Assembly: GCA_036924085.1 (NCBI GenBank)
Contig: JAVGWX010000008.1
Span: 49,645,019 to 49,709,018 of the forward strand
Source of the DNA: Ariolimax columbianus
Taxonomy: Eukaryota; Mollusca; Gastropoda; Stylommatophora; Arionidae
Direction: 5' to 3'
DNA: 64,000 nt
The position numbers and the translations under genes are program-made. The notes under the pieces are model-generated. The model was not told the DNA's origin and searched no databases. It worked only from the letters and a program-made list of their open reading frames with translations. Each line of letters opens with the position of its first letter. Position 1 is the first letter of the stretch. This document shows, in pieces, positions 1 through 11,479 of this stretch.

Positions 1-256
1 CCCATTTCATTCGACGGACTCACTCATTTGTATATGTTCAATTTCGCATAGGAGTACCACCGTGCTGCAGCTAACGCCCATGAAATGCTGATCCCCAAAT
101 GGAAGTCTAAATTGTGAACGGTGCCACAAATCCCATGAAATGCTTAGCCCTGAAAGGAAGATTTGAAATGGCATAGCAAGCTACTTTGACATACAATGAA
201 TATCTAAATTGCTGAAATCTGAGACCAATTCGGTGTGAATGTATCCTTAAATCCAT

Positions 257-690
257 GAAGTGATGAATGTGCAGCACAGTGAATGAGTTAACAGCAGCCA
301 AGTCTCAAAGCTGGGCAAAGATGAAGTGCAGCAAATGAGCTGACAGCAGCCAAGTCTTAAAGCTGCGCCAAGATGCAGTGCAGCGAATGAGCTGACAGCA
401 GCCAAGTCTCAAAGCTGGGCCAAGATGCAGTGCAGCGAATGAGCTGACAGCAGCCAATTCCCAAAGCTAGGCAAAGATGCAGTGCAATGAATGAGCTGAC
501 AGCAGCCAAGTCTCAAAGCTGGGGGGGCCAAGATGCAGTGCAGCGAATGAGCTGACGGCAGCCAGGTCTCAAAGCTGGGCCAAGATGCAGTGCAGCGAAT
601 GAGCTGACAGCAGCCAAGTCTCAAAGCTGGGCCAAGATGCAGTGCAGCGAATGAGGTGACAGCAGCCAGCAACTAATTGATGGGGTCAAG
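257..690. repeat. 52-bp minisatellite, about 8 units
   Basis: Tandem units begin near 257, 308, 360, 412, 464, 516, 572 and 624. Each contains the core AAGCTGGGCCAAGATGCAG followed by a GAATGAGCTGACAGCAGCC-type half. One unit carries a G-run expansion. Copy B has about seven units (49896-50270). Apparent reading frames across it are a by-product of the repeat. It lies downstream of the protease polyA signal. Confidence 0.9.
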
Positions 691-866
691 ATGTAAGCAC
701 GGTAAATGAGCTGAGAATATAGTCTGTCTAAAAAATCTGCGATCGCAAAGAAAAGGCAAACTCGGACCTACAAAAATCCAGGTGAAAACAGAAAGGGCAG
801 ATATCGTAGATTTGCTGTAAACTAGGACACAATGTCACATCCTTTTCAGGACTAACGAGGAAGAGA

Positions 867-918
867 TAGAAGAAGAAGAAGAAGAAGAAGAAGAAGAAGA
901 AGAAGAAGAAGAAGAAGA
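867..918. repeat. (AAG)n microsatellite
   Basis: A nearly pure AAG/GAA run of about 17 units. It lies just downstream of the protease 3' end on the minus strand. The equivalent tract in copy B (50454-50513) is longer. Confidence 0.95.
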
Positions 919-1023
919 TAATTGATAAATCCCCGAATGATATAATATGAAACAATGATGGTGAAGTAGTGATCTGTTTATATACAATAACAATTTAACC
1001 AGAATACAATTGTTCGGCAAGCT

Positions 1024-1029
1024 TTTATT
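1024..1029 (-). terminator. Polyadenylation signal of protease copy A
   Basis: AATAAA on the minus strand, about 97 bases downstream of the TAA stop in exon 6. The spacing is normal for an animal mRNA 3' UTR, and the hexamer is kept in copy B at 50619-50624. Confidence 0.65.
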
Positions 1030-1125
1030 TCCAAGTTTATCCATGGGAATGTATTATCACACTATTATTTTGACTTCTAAACATAAAGAACAGTTAACAA
1101 GCCTGCCAGTCAGTGAGTTGTGTAT

Positions 1126-1187
1126 TTACTTGCTGGCGATCCAAGTCAGATATTCGGACACTCGAGTGTACACACTTGGGTAGTTGC
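1126..1187 (-). CDS. Protease copy A exon 6 (C-terminal, too short for ORF finding)
   Basis: Sixty-two bases after a CAG acceptor encode residues 242-261, including the family signature PSVYTRV and the C-terminal helix (SEYLTWIASK), then TAA. The phase matches exon 5 exactly (codon split G|GC). S246 stands where most family members have Gly226 and lines the S1 pocket. Confidence 0.88.
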
Positions 1188-1499
1188 CTGTTCAAACATT
1201 GTATTTGTTTAGAAGATAGCACAGTGAAGTTGTTACAAGAAAATAACTAGTAGCTGATGTACTATAAAGCTAGTGCCATTACGCTACTATCATGACCCTG
1301 GTATCATAATGATAGTATGACAATACTAGTATTAAAATATGTAAATGCCCTCTTGATTGTGATGTATTACATAACAATATATTTTATACAAGGCGGTTGC
1401 AAGCGATACGAACAATCTTCTGTCATAGATTTTGTAAGATATACGTGATAGGTTATGTAAGTATTTCCCCCCGTCTTCCTCTCGCTACAGGGATCAAAA

Positions 1500-1855
1500 T
1501 CACAAAATTTGAATCCTACCTACTCACTTAAACGTCTTCATTAGCTAAACAACATAAAAAAGGTATCCAAACGTCGTACTAAAACCTCTTTATTAGCACA
1601 ACACAAAATTAGAATCCTGCCTTCACGAATAAAATGGGTCTACATTAGAAAAACACACAAAACGTGGAATCCAAATGTCGTACTAAAACCTCTTCATTAA
1701 CAGGACACAAAATTAGAATCCTACCTTCTCACGAAATCGTCTTCATTAACAGAACACAAAATTATAATTCAAATTTCGTACTTTAACGTCTTCATTAGCA
1801 AAACACAACATTAGAATCCTACCTTCCCACTAAAACGTCTTCACTAGAAAAGCAA
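1500..1855. repeat. Diverged ~50-bp tandem repeat
   Basis: Degenerate units share TCTTCATTAGCAAAACACAA and AATCCTACCTTC-type blocks. They lie in protease intron 5. Copy B (51105-51400) is shorter, consistent with loss of about one unit. Confidence 0.75.
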
Positions 1856-1905
1856 CATAATGTTTGAGAAAATCCATGAGAAAGGTGAAAAGGAGTACTG
1901 ATCGA

Positions 1906-1907
<2 letters not shown>

Positions 1908-1947
<40 letters not shown>

Positions 1948-2200
1948 AGAGAGAGAGGGTGAGAGGGGGAGAGAGAGAGGGTGAGAGAGAAGGGAGTGAG
2001 AGAGAGAGAGGGCGAGAGAGCGAGAGAGAGAGAGGAATAGAGAAGGAGAGAGAGGGAAAGAGAGGGAGAGAGAGAGACAGAAACAGAGGGGAGGGAGAAA
2101 AAGATGGAGAGAGAGAGGGGGAGTAAGAGAGAAGGAGAGCGTGAGAGCGAGAGAGAGAGAGGGAGAGAGAAAGAGAGTGAGAGAGAGCGAGAGGGTGAGA
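1908..2200. repeat. GA-rich purine tract
   Basis: A long (GA)n-type tract with interspersed GGG and GTGAGA blocks in intron 5. The open frames through it encode only Ser/Leu or Arg/Glu and are artefacts. The copy B counterpart is 51455-51710 with a different length. Confidence 0.93.
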
Positions 2201-3125
2201 TGATAGCCGTATCTCGGATGGACACTGTGTGTTAATGATCAGTAAATATTACATTGAGTGGTTTAGTGATGAGTAAATATTACAATGAGTGGTTTGGTGA
2301 TGAGTAAAGTTGGAGATAGTGTGCTACAACAACACTTAATCATAGACAGTGCTATCCATGTAAAGCCGAGGGACGTTATGACGGTGATGTAATGCACCAT
2401 AAAATTACAAGTTTTCAGATCTGCTATTTTGTTGTTTTTTGTTTGTTTTTTGTATTTTTTTGCGTGACCAAAACATGATTTGTTTTTCATTTGCACGTCT
2501 CTGATCTATAATGGTAATGTTTTTGTCTTCTTCCTTTGTTTTCACTGCATTATATGAAGACTATGGAGCACTTCAGCTTGTCTTTCTTTTATGTGTCTCT
2601 ATATCCGAATTGGGCCTCTGTTTCTGAATATTATCTGTCAATCGCACGTTATATCTTACTTTCCTTCTCACCACATGAACTGATTCAGTGAGTTCAGTGC
2701 TGATCTGCCCATTTAGTCTTAATATATGGCTGTAGCCATTGAACTGTGGATTTATATTTCGCACTCTGTCATTTGATGTTTGGCTCTTATGTATTATTTT
2801 AAGGGTCTATGTTGAGCCTATTATCTCCATTGCTTAAATTTTTCTCTCCAATGATGTCCATTTTCCCCATAACTAAATCTATACATAAATAATTATTTCT
2901 TACTTTTCGGTTACTAATTTTATGTTTTTAACAATATTCACTTATTATTTCACATAGACAACAGTTTTGTTGAATTTGCTTGTACTTTTGCGGTCCTTGC
3001 TGCCCTTTTTGCTGTTTTTACAATTTGGAAATATTATCATAATTCACTCCTGTTTCTTCAGACTGGACTAACAAGCAAAACTGTGGACGACTAAAATAAT
3101 GATGATTCTTTCGAGAAGAAATTAC

Positions 3126-3242
3126 CACTGCAGTTGGACACTCCCCAGGAGGTGATACCAGCCAAGAGCTCGAAGTTGTTGCCACACATCATTGGGCCGC
3201 CACTGTCACCCATGCAGGCACTTGGACGGTTTCCAGAGGAGG
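3126..3242 (-). CDS. Protease copy A exon 5 (catalytic serine)
   Basis: This 117-base exon encodes residues 203-241, with S-A-C-M-GDSGGP (catalytic S216, oxyanion G214) and ITSWG. It ends at a GTAATT donor. Read-through past this donor gives a short non-homologous tail (NFFSKESSLF), so the donor is judged real and the frame continues in exon 6. It is identical in copy B. Confidence 0.93.
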
Positions 3243-4152
3243 CTGTTAACACAAATTTATTGTATGAATGATTTACAGAATTATATATATTTTAATAGTA
3301 CTTAATCGGTATGACATGGACATACAACATGACAATATGCTGTTGTTTGTCTATGTTTCCGAAAAGGACTGCATTGTCATCTGTCAATCCTGGAGTGCAT
3401 TCATAAGTGGCTGATCAAACCAATCCTAGCCCGAAATCGTATGTCACACTTAGGGAAGAGAAACACTGTCTGACCGTCAGACGGAGGCAACTCTTTTCTT
3501 GCATTTCGTGTCGCTCGTCTCTGTGCAGCTTTCTTAATTTTGTCTACTCCATATGTGTCGTGCCAGAAGAGATTGTTCTACGCCGGGCAGAGCAATCAGC
3601 AGCAATGTTCTCCCAACAATCAGTGTCAATGTAACGTTTTATTTGGCCACAGCGAGATCGATTGCCTAACTGAAGCTCTCCTTAGAATATTTTCTATGCA
3701 AGCCACTCATCCGACATGCGGACATAGCCAGTCCATCTAAGCTGCTATTTGCACAAAGTTGTGCGAATGCTTGTAATGCCAGTCCGCGAAAGAACTTCTA
3801 CATCTGTGAACCTATCCTGCCATTTTATGTTCATCAGTTTCCTTTGGTATCCCAGATGAAAGTGGTCAAGCTTCTTCGCATGTCGACTGTACACAGTACA
3901 GGTTTCACAGGCGGACGGAAGAGTGTGTAAAACGACTACCGCATAAACCTTAAATAAGCTCAACAATAGATACTGATATGAATGTATAGATCTTTTACGT
4001 CTTTAACACATTTTTATTAACGTAAAACTCAACAAGAACACGACAGGGGATCTTTTCAAATTTTTGTATAAATAATATTCCGAGTTATATGTATTTTGTT
4101 AAAACGTTCATATCTTTGCACGTAAGCACATACCAATGATTATACGTTGACA

Positions 4153-4880
4153 TGGACATTTAATTGTAGCAATAAGTGTGCGTGTGAGTGAACGTGTGAG
4201 TGTGCGTGTGAGTAAACGTATGAGTGAACATGTTAGTGAACGTTTTAGTGAACGTTTTAGTGTTCGTGTGAGTGTGCGTGTGCGTGAACGTGTGATTGAA
4301 CGTGTGAGTGAACGTGTGAGTGAACGTGTGAGTGTGCGTGTGAGTGAACGTGTGAGTGTGAGTGAACGTGTGAGTGTGCGTGTGAGTGAACGTGTGAGTG
4401 TGCGTGTGAGTGTGAGTGCGTGTGAGTTAACGTGTGAGTGAACGTGTGTGTGTGCGTGTGAGTGAACGTGTGAGTGAACGTGTGAGTGATCGTGTAAGTG
4501 TGCGTGTGAGTGAACGTGTGAGTGTGCGTTTGAGTGTACATGAACGTGTGAGTGAACGTGTGAGCGTGCGTGTTAGTGTGCGTGGGAGTGTGCGTGTGAG
4601 TATGCGTGTGATTGAACGTGTGTGTGTGCGTGTGAGTAAGCGTGTGTGTGTGTGTAGATGAACGTGTCAGTGAACGTGTGAGTGTGTGTGTAAGTGTGCA
4701 TGTGAATGAACCTGTGAGTGTGCGTCTACATTAACGTGTAAGTGAACGTGTGTGTGTTCGTGAATGAACGTGTGAGTGTGCGTGTGAATGAACGTGTGAG
4801 TGTGCGTGTGAATGAACATGTGAGTTTGCGTGTTAGTGAACGTGTGAATGAACGAGTGGGTGTGTGTGTGAATGAACCGG
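4153..4880. repeat. 12-bp minisatellite (GTGAGTGAACGT / GTGCGT)
   Basis: About 60 degenerate units alternate GTGAGT, GAACGT and GTGCGT. They sit in intron 4 of the protease. The period is a multiple of three, so open frames run through on both strands. Copy B (53686-54412) differs in unit order and small gaps. Confidence 0.95.
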
Positions 4881-5135
4881 AGCGATTCAAACAGTCGCAT
4901 GTCACATGCAACAGACTGTGTACATAGCCTATTACGCCACGTTGTGTCAAGTTGTACATTAAAAATATGTGTGTTTTGATATATAAATGACGACGAGGCA
5001 GAGAGGAAGGGAACTGGAAACCCTAACTGGTCTAGGGAAGTCTCCATCACTTAATAATGAACGGGATAAGTTATGATTGTGCTACCTTGATTTTAGGGGT
5101 GCGATAGCGTGAGCTAGCGTGAGATGAGAACCTAC

Positions 5136-5337
5136 CAGAAGCCTCGTAGACACAAATGTGTTTAATATTGATGTTCTATCCAGGCCATCGTGTCTGACAC
5201 TGGGCTGTGGTGATCTTGGTGATCTTAGCCTCCAGCAGTTGAGGAGATGCTGATCCAGAGCCGGAGGTCTGACCCCATTCGGTGATGACGCACTTTGTGT
5301 TGGCGAAAGATGATCCTTTAGGGGCTAAACCAGCGAT
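5136..5337 (-). CDS. Protease copy A exon 4 with in-frame TAG
   Basis: Residues 136-202 include KCVITEWG, QCQTRW and HICVYEAS, all expected between the catalytic Asp and Ser. Codon 189 is TAG, between WPG and NINIK, where a sense codon is expected. Homologous sequence resumes in the same frame after it, so this is a point nonsense change and not a frameshift or exon end. The only difference from copy B is a silent CGA/AGA change. Confidence 0.92.
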
Positions 5338-7048
5338 CTGAGAACACAAAAAATGGACGTTAGAGTGTCTAAATATCCAGTAATAGATACATGTCTCGCT
5401 TATGTGTGCTTTCATGATTAGAAATCGCTTCATCAAAATAAAGCATTAGGCAGCTACTTTCATTCAGGCACATAATGATGATTCACTGTTGTGCTCAACG
5501 TGGAGCATAGGGTAACCCCTACAGTTGTCGGTTTGTAGTCGATTTATTTCAGCAGCAATGGTTTAATAATGAATTTGCCAACTCCATGCACATTTCTCTT
5601 TAGTGGACTGTTACGACATGCTTGAAAAGTTTGCTAGCACCGTATCCATTTCACATCGGGACATCTTTAAGCGATATCGATATTTGCAGGTAATTAATTT
5701 TCAAATGGAATCACCACCAGCCAGTGTAGATCCTGGCAGGGAAACTATATGTCAACTGTAACCATCCATACATGTCGTTTCAGTGACTAAAGAGGGTTGT
5801 GTATGAGGCCTGCATACTGATCATATAACAAAATAATTGTTTTAACTAACCGACAACTATAACAATGAATGGGAGGTATTTATCACAGGCTTCCTGTAAG
5901 ATGACGGACAACTGTTGAGATTTATATTTGCCATGAAGAAAATCAACCTTCAATTATTACTAACTATGAGATGATGCGCCCTTGAGATGACATTTTTTGT
6001 TGGCCTGTTTCCGTGTTTAATGTTATCTTCTCTGCTTATTGTTATAGTATCCCTTGGCTCAATTTGAGGTGCATCCTCAGGAATCTTTTCTATTTGGTGT
6101 GGTCAACAGCTTTGTCTTTCCAGGGTTCGGAAGCTATTTCTCGTACTGTCATGTCTCCCTTGCACACATCCTGAATCTTAACTGTGTCTTACGACTGCCC
6201 TTTTCCCAGTCATTAGTTGGCGTTGATACTATTTTTTTGGGGTAGGATTTATTTATAAAAGTCTTTTTTTTTAAATTATTCTCAATATTTAAAATTCACA
6301 CAAAAGGAATGTATCCCGAGTGATCTGTCGGGGTCGTTGTGGATGACAAGGACAAGAATAGCACCACTACCACACAGAAAGCATGTTGTAAGAGGTGACA
6401 AACTGGGCCACATAGCATAATACAGGTCATGGTAAGGTGGTTTGTTTAAAGCAGCATAGATGCCGCGTAACAGGCTGCGGGTATACTTTGCTCTAGTGTT
6501 TGAGTCTATTAAGATGGACTTGCACATTGGTTAACCATCTTCTTCTGTAAGCTCTTGTCCAAAAGCAGCGGAGTATTAAGCTGCTCGAGCCTAGCCCGCT
6601 AAGCAGTAAACCCTTCTACCGGCTTCATCCACCTCATACCAGGGCTGGGACCTGCATAAGGGGCATTTGCCCCTGTAGAAGTACAGGTCGACTAAGACTA
6701 AAACTAAGATACTTTCTTTGGGAATACGCCCATCATCCATGTGATGTTTGTATGCTTCATCTTCTAAGGTTAATTGGAGACATTAATCATCATCATCATG
6801 TGTTCACGATTAGTTCCCTCCACAATGTCTTTTAGATATTCTTGTAATGCAGATATGTGTTTATTCTCTCTGTTATCTTGTCTTGTTTTTTCGTAATATT
6901 GCACGTGCTTGTTCATCACATTCTTGTGAGATGCAAATTCCCTATTGCGGTTACTTCTCGTATTATAACAACGTGATAAATATATATTGCTTGTCTTCTG
7001 GTAAAACAAACACGCTATCCCTGGCGCATTTTCCCTGAAGCTGTAGAT

Positions 7049-7502
7049 CAGCGGTTCTTAACCTTTTCCTTATTGCAAACCCCGTTTAATTATCTTTTGT
7101 TGTCCCCGACTCCTACGATATCCCATCTATGAAAATATTCGGGAATGAATTATCTGTGTGCTTTCACTAGCAAACAATTTCTACAATAGAAAATGTTATT
7201 GGTAATGTGTTGTTAATAAACACGAAATCATAATTTTTAGATATCTGAGATCAAGGACGACAGATGTGATATCTGGTCAACTGCCTTACTGTGTCGTCTG
7301 GTTAATCGGCATTTATCAAACTATGTGAACTTTGTCTAAATTAACCTCTGCTGTATTTATCCTTCTTTAAGTCTTTCTATTTGGTATATCTATTTTTATT
7401 TTAAATGTAAAAGCTCATAACATTTATTCAAGCCTTCGGGGACCCCATGAGATGACTTCGCACACACTTAAGGGTTGACTGACCACAGGTTAAGAGCCTC
7501 TG
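7049..7502. mobile_element. hAT-type non-autonomous DNA element (MITE), copy A
   Basis: The left terminus CAGCGGTTCTTAACC and the inverted right terminus CAGAGGCTCTTAACC match at 13 of 15 positions, a pattern typical of hAT elements. The 8-bp flanks CTGTAGAT (7041-7048) and CTGTAGGC (7503-7510) match at 6 of 8, as expected for an old target-site duplication. No transposase frame is present. The element lies in protease intron 3. The copy B version (56593-57072) is 480 bp against 454 bp here. Confidence 0.82.
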
Positions 7503-8047
7503 CTGTAGGCTGTCAGAAATAAATCCGTCTACATGCACTCTATTACTCTCTCTGCCTCTTCCTGCATGTCCCCCATCCTCCCTCCCTTCTGTTCACTCTC
7601 TTACTCACTCAAGCTCTCACCCATATAGTGTTTCTCTTTATTATTTTTCCACATCGTTCGTTGTTTCCTAGTGAGGAGGGCGATGTACTTTGTTTCACTA
7701 CAAACAGCCCAGTGCATCAGACTTCAGCACAAATTTTAAAATCTATTTACTTCCCATAAGGTCACGGTGTTGCTGTATAATGAATCCAAACACAAACCAG
7801 TTTGGGTTGTGAGCTGTGTCCCTGACCATTTTTGCACGTTGACACCGAACATTGTTATAACTTCCCATCTCCTTCGAGTCCAGAAGAAAGTACCCTTTCC
7901 ATACATATCAACCACGTATTGTATGTTTCTCTTTGAAACTACATTGTCCCTCTCTTAGAATGATATCACGCTTGGGGCGTTTCTAGCCACTGGGCTAAAC
8001 TAGCTGTGGACTATCGCATCCAAAATTCACCATGCGCCTACACCTAC

Positions 8048-8269
8048 CTGCACGTTGGCATTGAGGGTCACGGATGATGCCAGGTAAATGACTCCGATGT
8101 CGTTGGGGATGCCAGCGCCGTTGGAATTGTAGCTCTCGTGAATAACATAAGAGCTGACACCAACAGTCTGTTCGTATGCATTGGGTGCCTCGTACAAGTT
8201 CAAGGCTCTGACCTCGACACGCATCCTGGAAGCTGTTTGACCTTGGAGACAGTGAGCGGCAGTCAGCAC
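8048..8269 (-). CDS. Protease copy A exon 3 (catalytic His and Asp)
   Basis: Residues 62-135 start with VLTAAHC (H67) after a TTTCAG acceptor and contain IPNDIGVIYL (D118). The exon ends on a complete codon at a GTAGGT donor. Copy B differs at five bases causing four replacements (R76S, R82G, Y87S, P90L) and no purely silent codon change. Confidence 0.95.
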
Positions 8270-9446
8270 CTGAAATATATTTTAAACTTGATTATTGCCC
8301 CACAGTGGAAGAAATTCGGTGTGCCTCTTGATAACAATAACCTGCATTTGCCAGAGGACTCTCCAACTCATGCTATTGCACACCGTGCCATTCACTAAAG
8401 CCATAGTTCCGATGAGGGAAAAACAGCACTAGATTTGAGATTAAGATCAAGAAATTATACCCCATACTGACACAGAATATGGACGTCAGTGACTTTCAAG
8501 GCAGGAGCTCACATGTGTGACAACATGGTTATTCCAGACATGGTACATGGTTGCGAGGTATAATAATAAAACTAATGTTCGCGTAGGCGTCAAATGCCCG
8601 TTACGACTATCGACCACTACCATGTCCAACTATCGAGGATTGTTCATGCGTAGTGTGTCGACCAAAATCCCAACAGATTGACAAGGTAAAGCCCAGTACT
8701 CCGCTGTCTCGGGATGAGAGCCGCGAGGGGTGTGTGTGTTCAATATTTGTGTCCGCTTTCCTTGTTTGTCCGTGTCTGACTCCCTGTTTCTTCGCGTTCC
8801 GCCCCCGGGGTCTTTGGATTGTGTCTACCTTCGGGTTAGCGTGACACTTGCTGTGCTGAGAATACGGTTTTGGGAGAGGCATGCTGTAAATTCCGGTGGA
8901 AGGGGGCAGAAAGTAGGCAGCTTCAGTCCAAGCAATAAGGCCCTTAAATAGTGATAACCAGGCGTGAAAAATATTGTACAGTAAAGCGGTACGCTCAATG
9001 CCAGCTTGGGCTGTTTTCTCGCGGTATAGTTGGGAGGTATAGAACCTAGGAAAAGCAGATCCAGTGAAGCTATGAGTTGCTCAAAGAGCAATGGAATGAA
9101 GAACTTGAATAGTATATAAATGGACGGATTACAAAACACATAATTCATGCACCAAACCACATACAATGACGTTTTTAAATTAGGCAGACTGGCTGAGAAT
9201 TTGGCGTGACAACAGATGAACAATAAAAGTAGCGTCTAGGTGGTCCTGCTCATTTTTAAACGTCTCCTCGGATGTTCATTAATGAGATGGAGAGATTGCA
9301 CGAGTTAAGTCTTCAGTACAACACGTAAAAGACAGAAATGAGTATAAACAACATTTAACTAAGCTACCTGATAATAGAACACACTTCTTATGTCTGATTT
9401 AATGTGATTAGAGAAAGAAACAAAATAACGACTTACACAGTAGTCA

Positions 9447-9680
9447 GAAGAAAAAGAAGAAGAAGAAGAAGAAAAAAAAGAAGACTAAAAAGAAGAACTA
9501 GAAATAAAAAAGAATAGGAAGAATAAGATAACGCGGAAGAAAAATAAGAAAATGAAGAAGAAAAAAAAGAAGAAGAGAAAGAAGCAGAGAAAGAAAAAGA
9601 TATAGAGAAGATAAAAAGGAAGAAGAAGAAGAATTAGGAAAATATGAAACATTAGAGGAAGGATAAAAAGAAAAGAAGAC
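9447..9680. repeat. GAA/AAG-rich purine tract
   Basis: A degenerate AAG-rich stretch of about 230 bases in protease intron 2. It is longer in copy B (59010-59285), mainly by added AAG units. Confidence 0.92.
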
Positions 9681-9714
9681 GTAGAGCTGGTTCTCTGCTG
9701 ATCCTGAAATGTTC

Positions 9715-9850
9715 TAGTATACTTAGCTGAAAATGAATACCTGACGTACTGTTAAGGCAGCTCAAACCAGAACTCGTCATCAAATCGTTGATATAATGTA
9801 CATGAGAGTTTCTTAGACTTCATCCCCGACCGCAGTGTCTAAAATGGTTT
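9715..9850 (+). repeat. Candidate SINE-like fragment
   Basis: This stretch shares CTTAGCTGAAAATGAATACC...TACTGTTA and CATCCCCGACCGCAGT motifs with 26925-27310. Part of the first motif recurs near 46090. Recurrence of the same ordered blocks suggests a dispersed repeat family. No intact tRNA-like head is visible here. Confidence 0.45.
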
Positions 9851-10918
9851 TTACTTTTACCTTTCTGTGACCTTGTTGATGTTGTTGTTCGAAGCTACTC
9901 GTTTCGAATGTCTTTAAAAGCGGGTTATATTGGTTCTTCTTTCATCCGGACGCGCACTTGAGAAGGCTCATCCGAATGGTCACCCCTAAGGGGATTACAG
10001 TGCCGATCCCCACCTTGTTGACCAGACTGCTGGGATAGATACAATATGTTTTCAAGATCACGAACGTGGTCTTGGTCAGCATATTTCACGTGGTCATGAT
10101 TACTCTTGTATCCCTATGTATAACCTTTAATCTATATATATAATTAGTATCCAGAATATATGAACGATTGTCATTTTATATAAAATGATGTAGTAATGTG
10201 TTACCCATAGGGACTCTTAAAGGTACGTAAGATAGGTATGCAGTACGCTTAGAAGACAAGGACCCGTCGCGATAACCGTCCATAAGCCCGATTACCTAAC
10301 CAACTAATGCGTGGGTGGCCATATGAAGGGGAGTAGAACCATGGCATAGATGTCTATAGCCTGTTCTTGGGGGCGTGGTGGGAGGACATCCTTGACAACA
10401 TAGGCCACATGTCAAAATAGTGCCAAACAGCGACGGTTTAGCTTGCCGATGTGTAAGTTCGCGTGGTTATAGTTCCTGGTTCGCATATGTTTTATCATTT
10501 TACATATTGGGATCTAGAAATGGTATGTCAATTTCCTTCACTATGAAGTATTGTAGGTTCAGACATTAGCCTAACAAAACAAGATGCCTTTGAACTGACG
10601 CTGAAAGTTAAAGTGTGAAAGACGTAGTTTTGAGCGTTTGTTTTCTTTTTTATCTAACTACTTTTATAGGAGAAACGGATTCAATATACACGTATTATCG
10701 TGTTTAGCTGAGGTGTTTTAGCTTTAGCTGTTTTGTATTGTAGATTTTCATGTAATTTGTAAAATGTTCTCTACATGAAAGGGGTAGTGTCAATGTTTTG
10801 TGTGTTACTGTCGGTAGAACCTGTTGAACATGTGAAATGCATGTAAATGTAAACAACTTGTTTGTAAAAATGGATTAGATTGTGAATACGTTTCGTGAAC
10901 GTGTATATTGTAACTTAC

Positions 10919-11070
10919 CTTGTTCCTGACAATGAGCACAGCTCCGCAGATGTGATACCAGCCGCCATTTTGATTGACCTGGATGGAGGCCTGGTGATGG
11001 TGGGCGAACAGAGCGGTGGGCATACCGTTCACGATACGTTTCTCTTGTCCTGGGGCTACCAGTGAGGAGG
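10919..11070 (-). CDS. Protease copy A exon 2 (activation site)
   Basis: Residues 11-61 cover the propeptide, the RIVNG activation cleavage and the HICGAVLI block with C52, the partner of C68. The acceptor is CTTCTCAAG and the donor GTAAGT. Copy B differs at five bases: two silent, and Q19P, M27T and T29A. Confidence 0.94.
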
Positions 11071-11479
11071 CTTGAGAAGAGATACAGAAGGTCAATCTTT
11101 TTTTGTATTCTTTGATTGTATTTGATAATATGGTTTGTGGCAACGTCATATGACAGTGATTTGGTCAGGGCTTTGTAATTCTTTAGAGATGACGTAGGCT
11201 TCTTATCTTATATAGAGAAAATAGATTTGTTAATTTTTAGACAGGAGAGAGGTTTGTTCTATAATAGAGGGTAAATATATTTGTTAATTAATAAAGGAGA
11301 GAGAGGTTTGTTCTCTTACAGAGAAGAAAAAAGTTAGTTAAATTATGGAGAAGAAAACTGTTTTTTAATTTGTATTTAGAGGTGGGAGAGGGGGAATCGG
11401 GATAGGGGAACTGCCAAAATAATGTCTCAAATAACAACACTTCTACTTCTCATGTATCAGACGTTCCATTTATGTCCCT

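Noticed and set aside
4178..5050. Ser/Glu/Arg/Val-rich and Thr/His-rich repeat frames
   Set aside because: Products of the 12-bp intron minisatellite; open on both strands and located inside a protease intron.
5176..5178. TAG in exon 4 as a real splice boundary, frameshift or sequencing error
   Set aside because: Homologous text resumes in the same frame, no suitable donor lies nearby, and the stop is present in both copies.
5176..5178. Selenocysteine recoding of the internal stop
   Set aside because: Selenocysteine uses UGA; this is UAG, and no cysteine is expected at the position.
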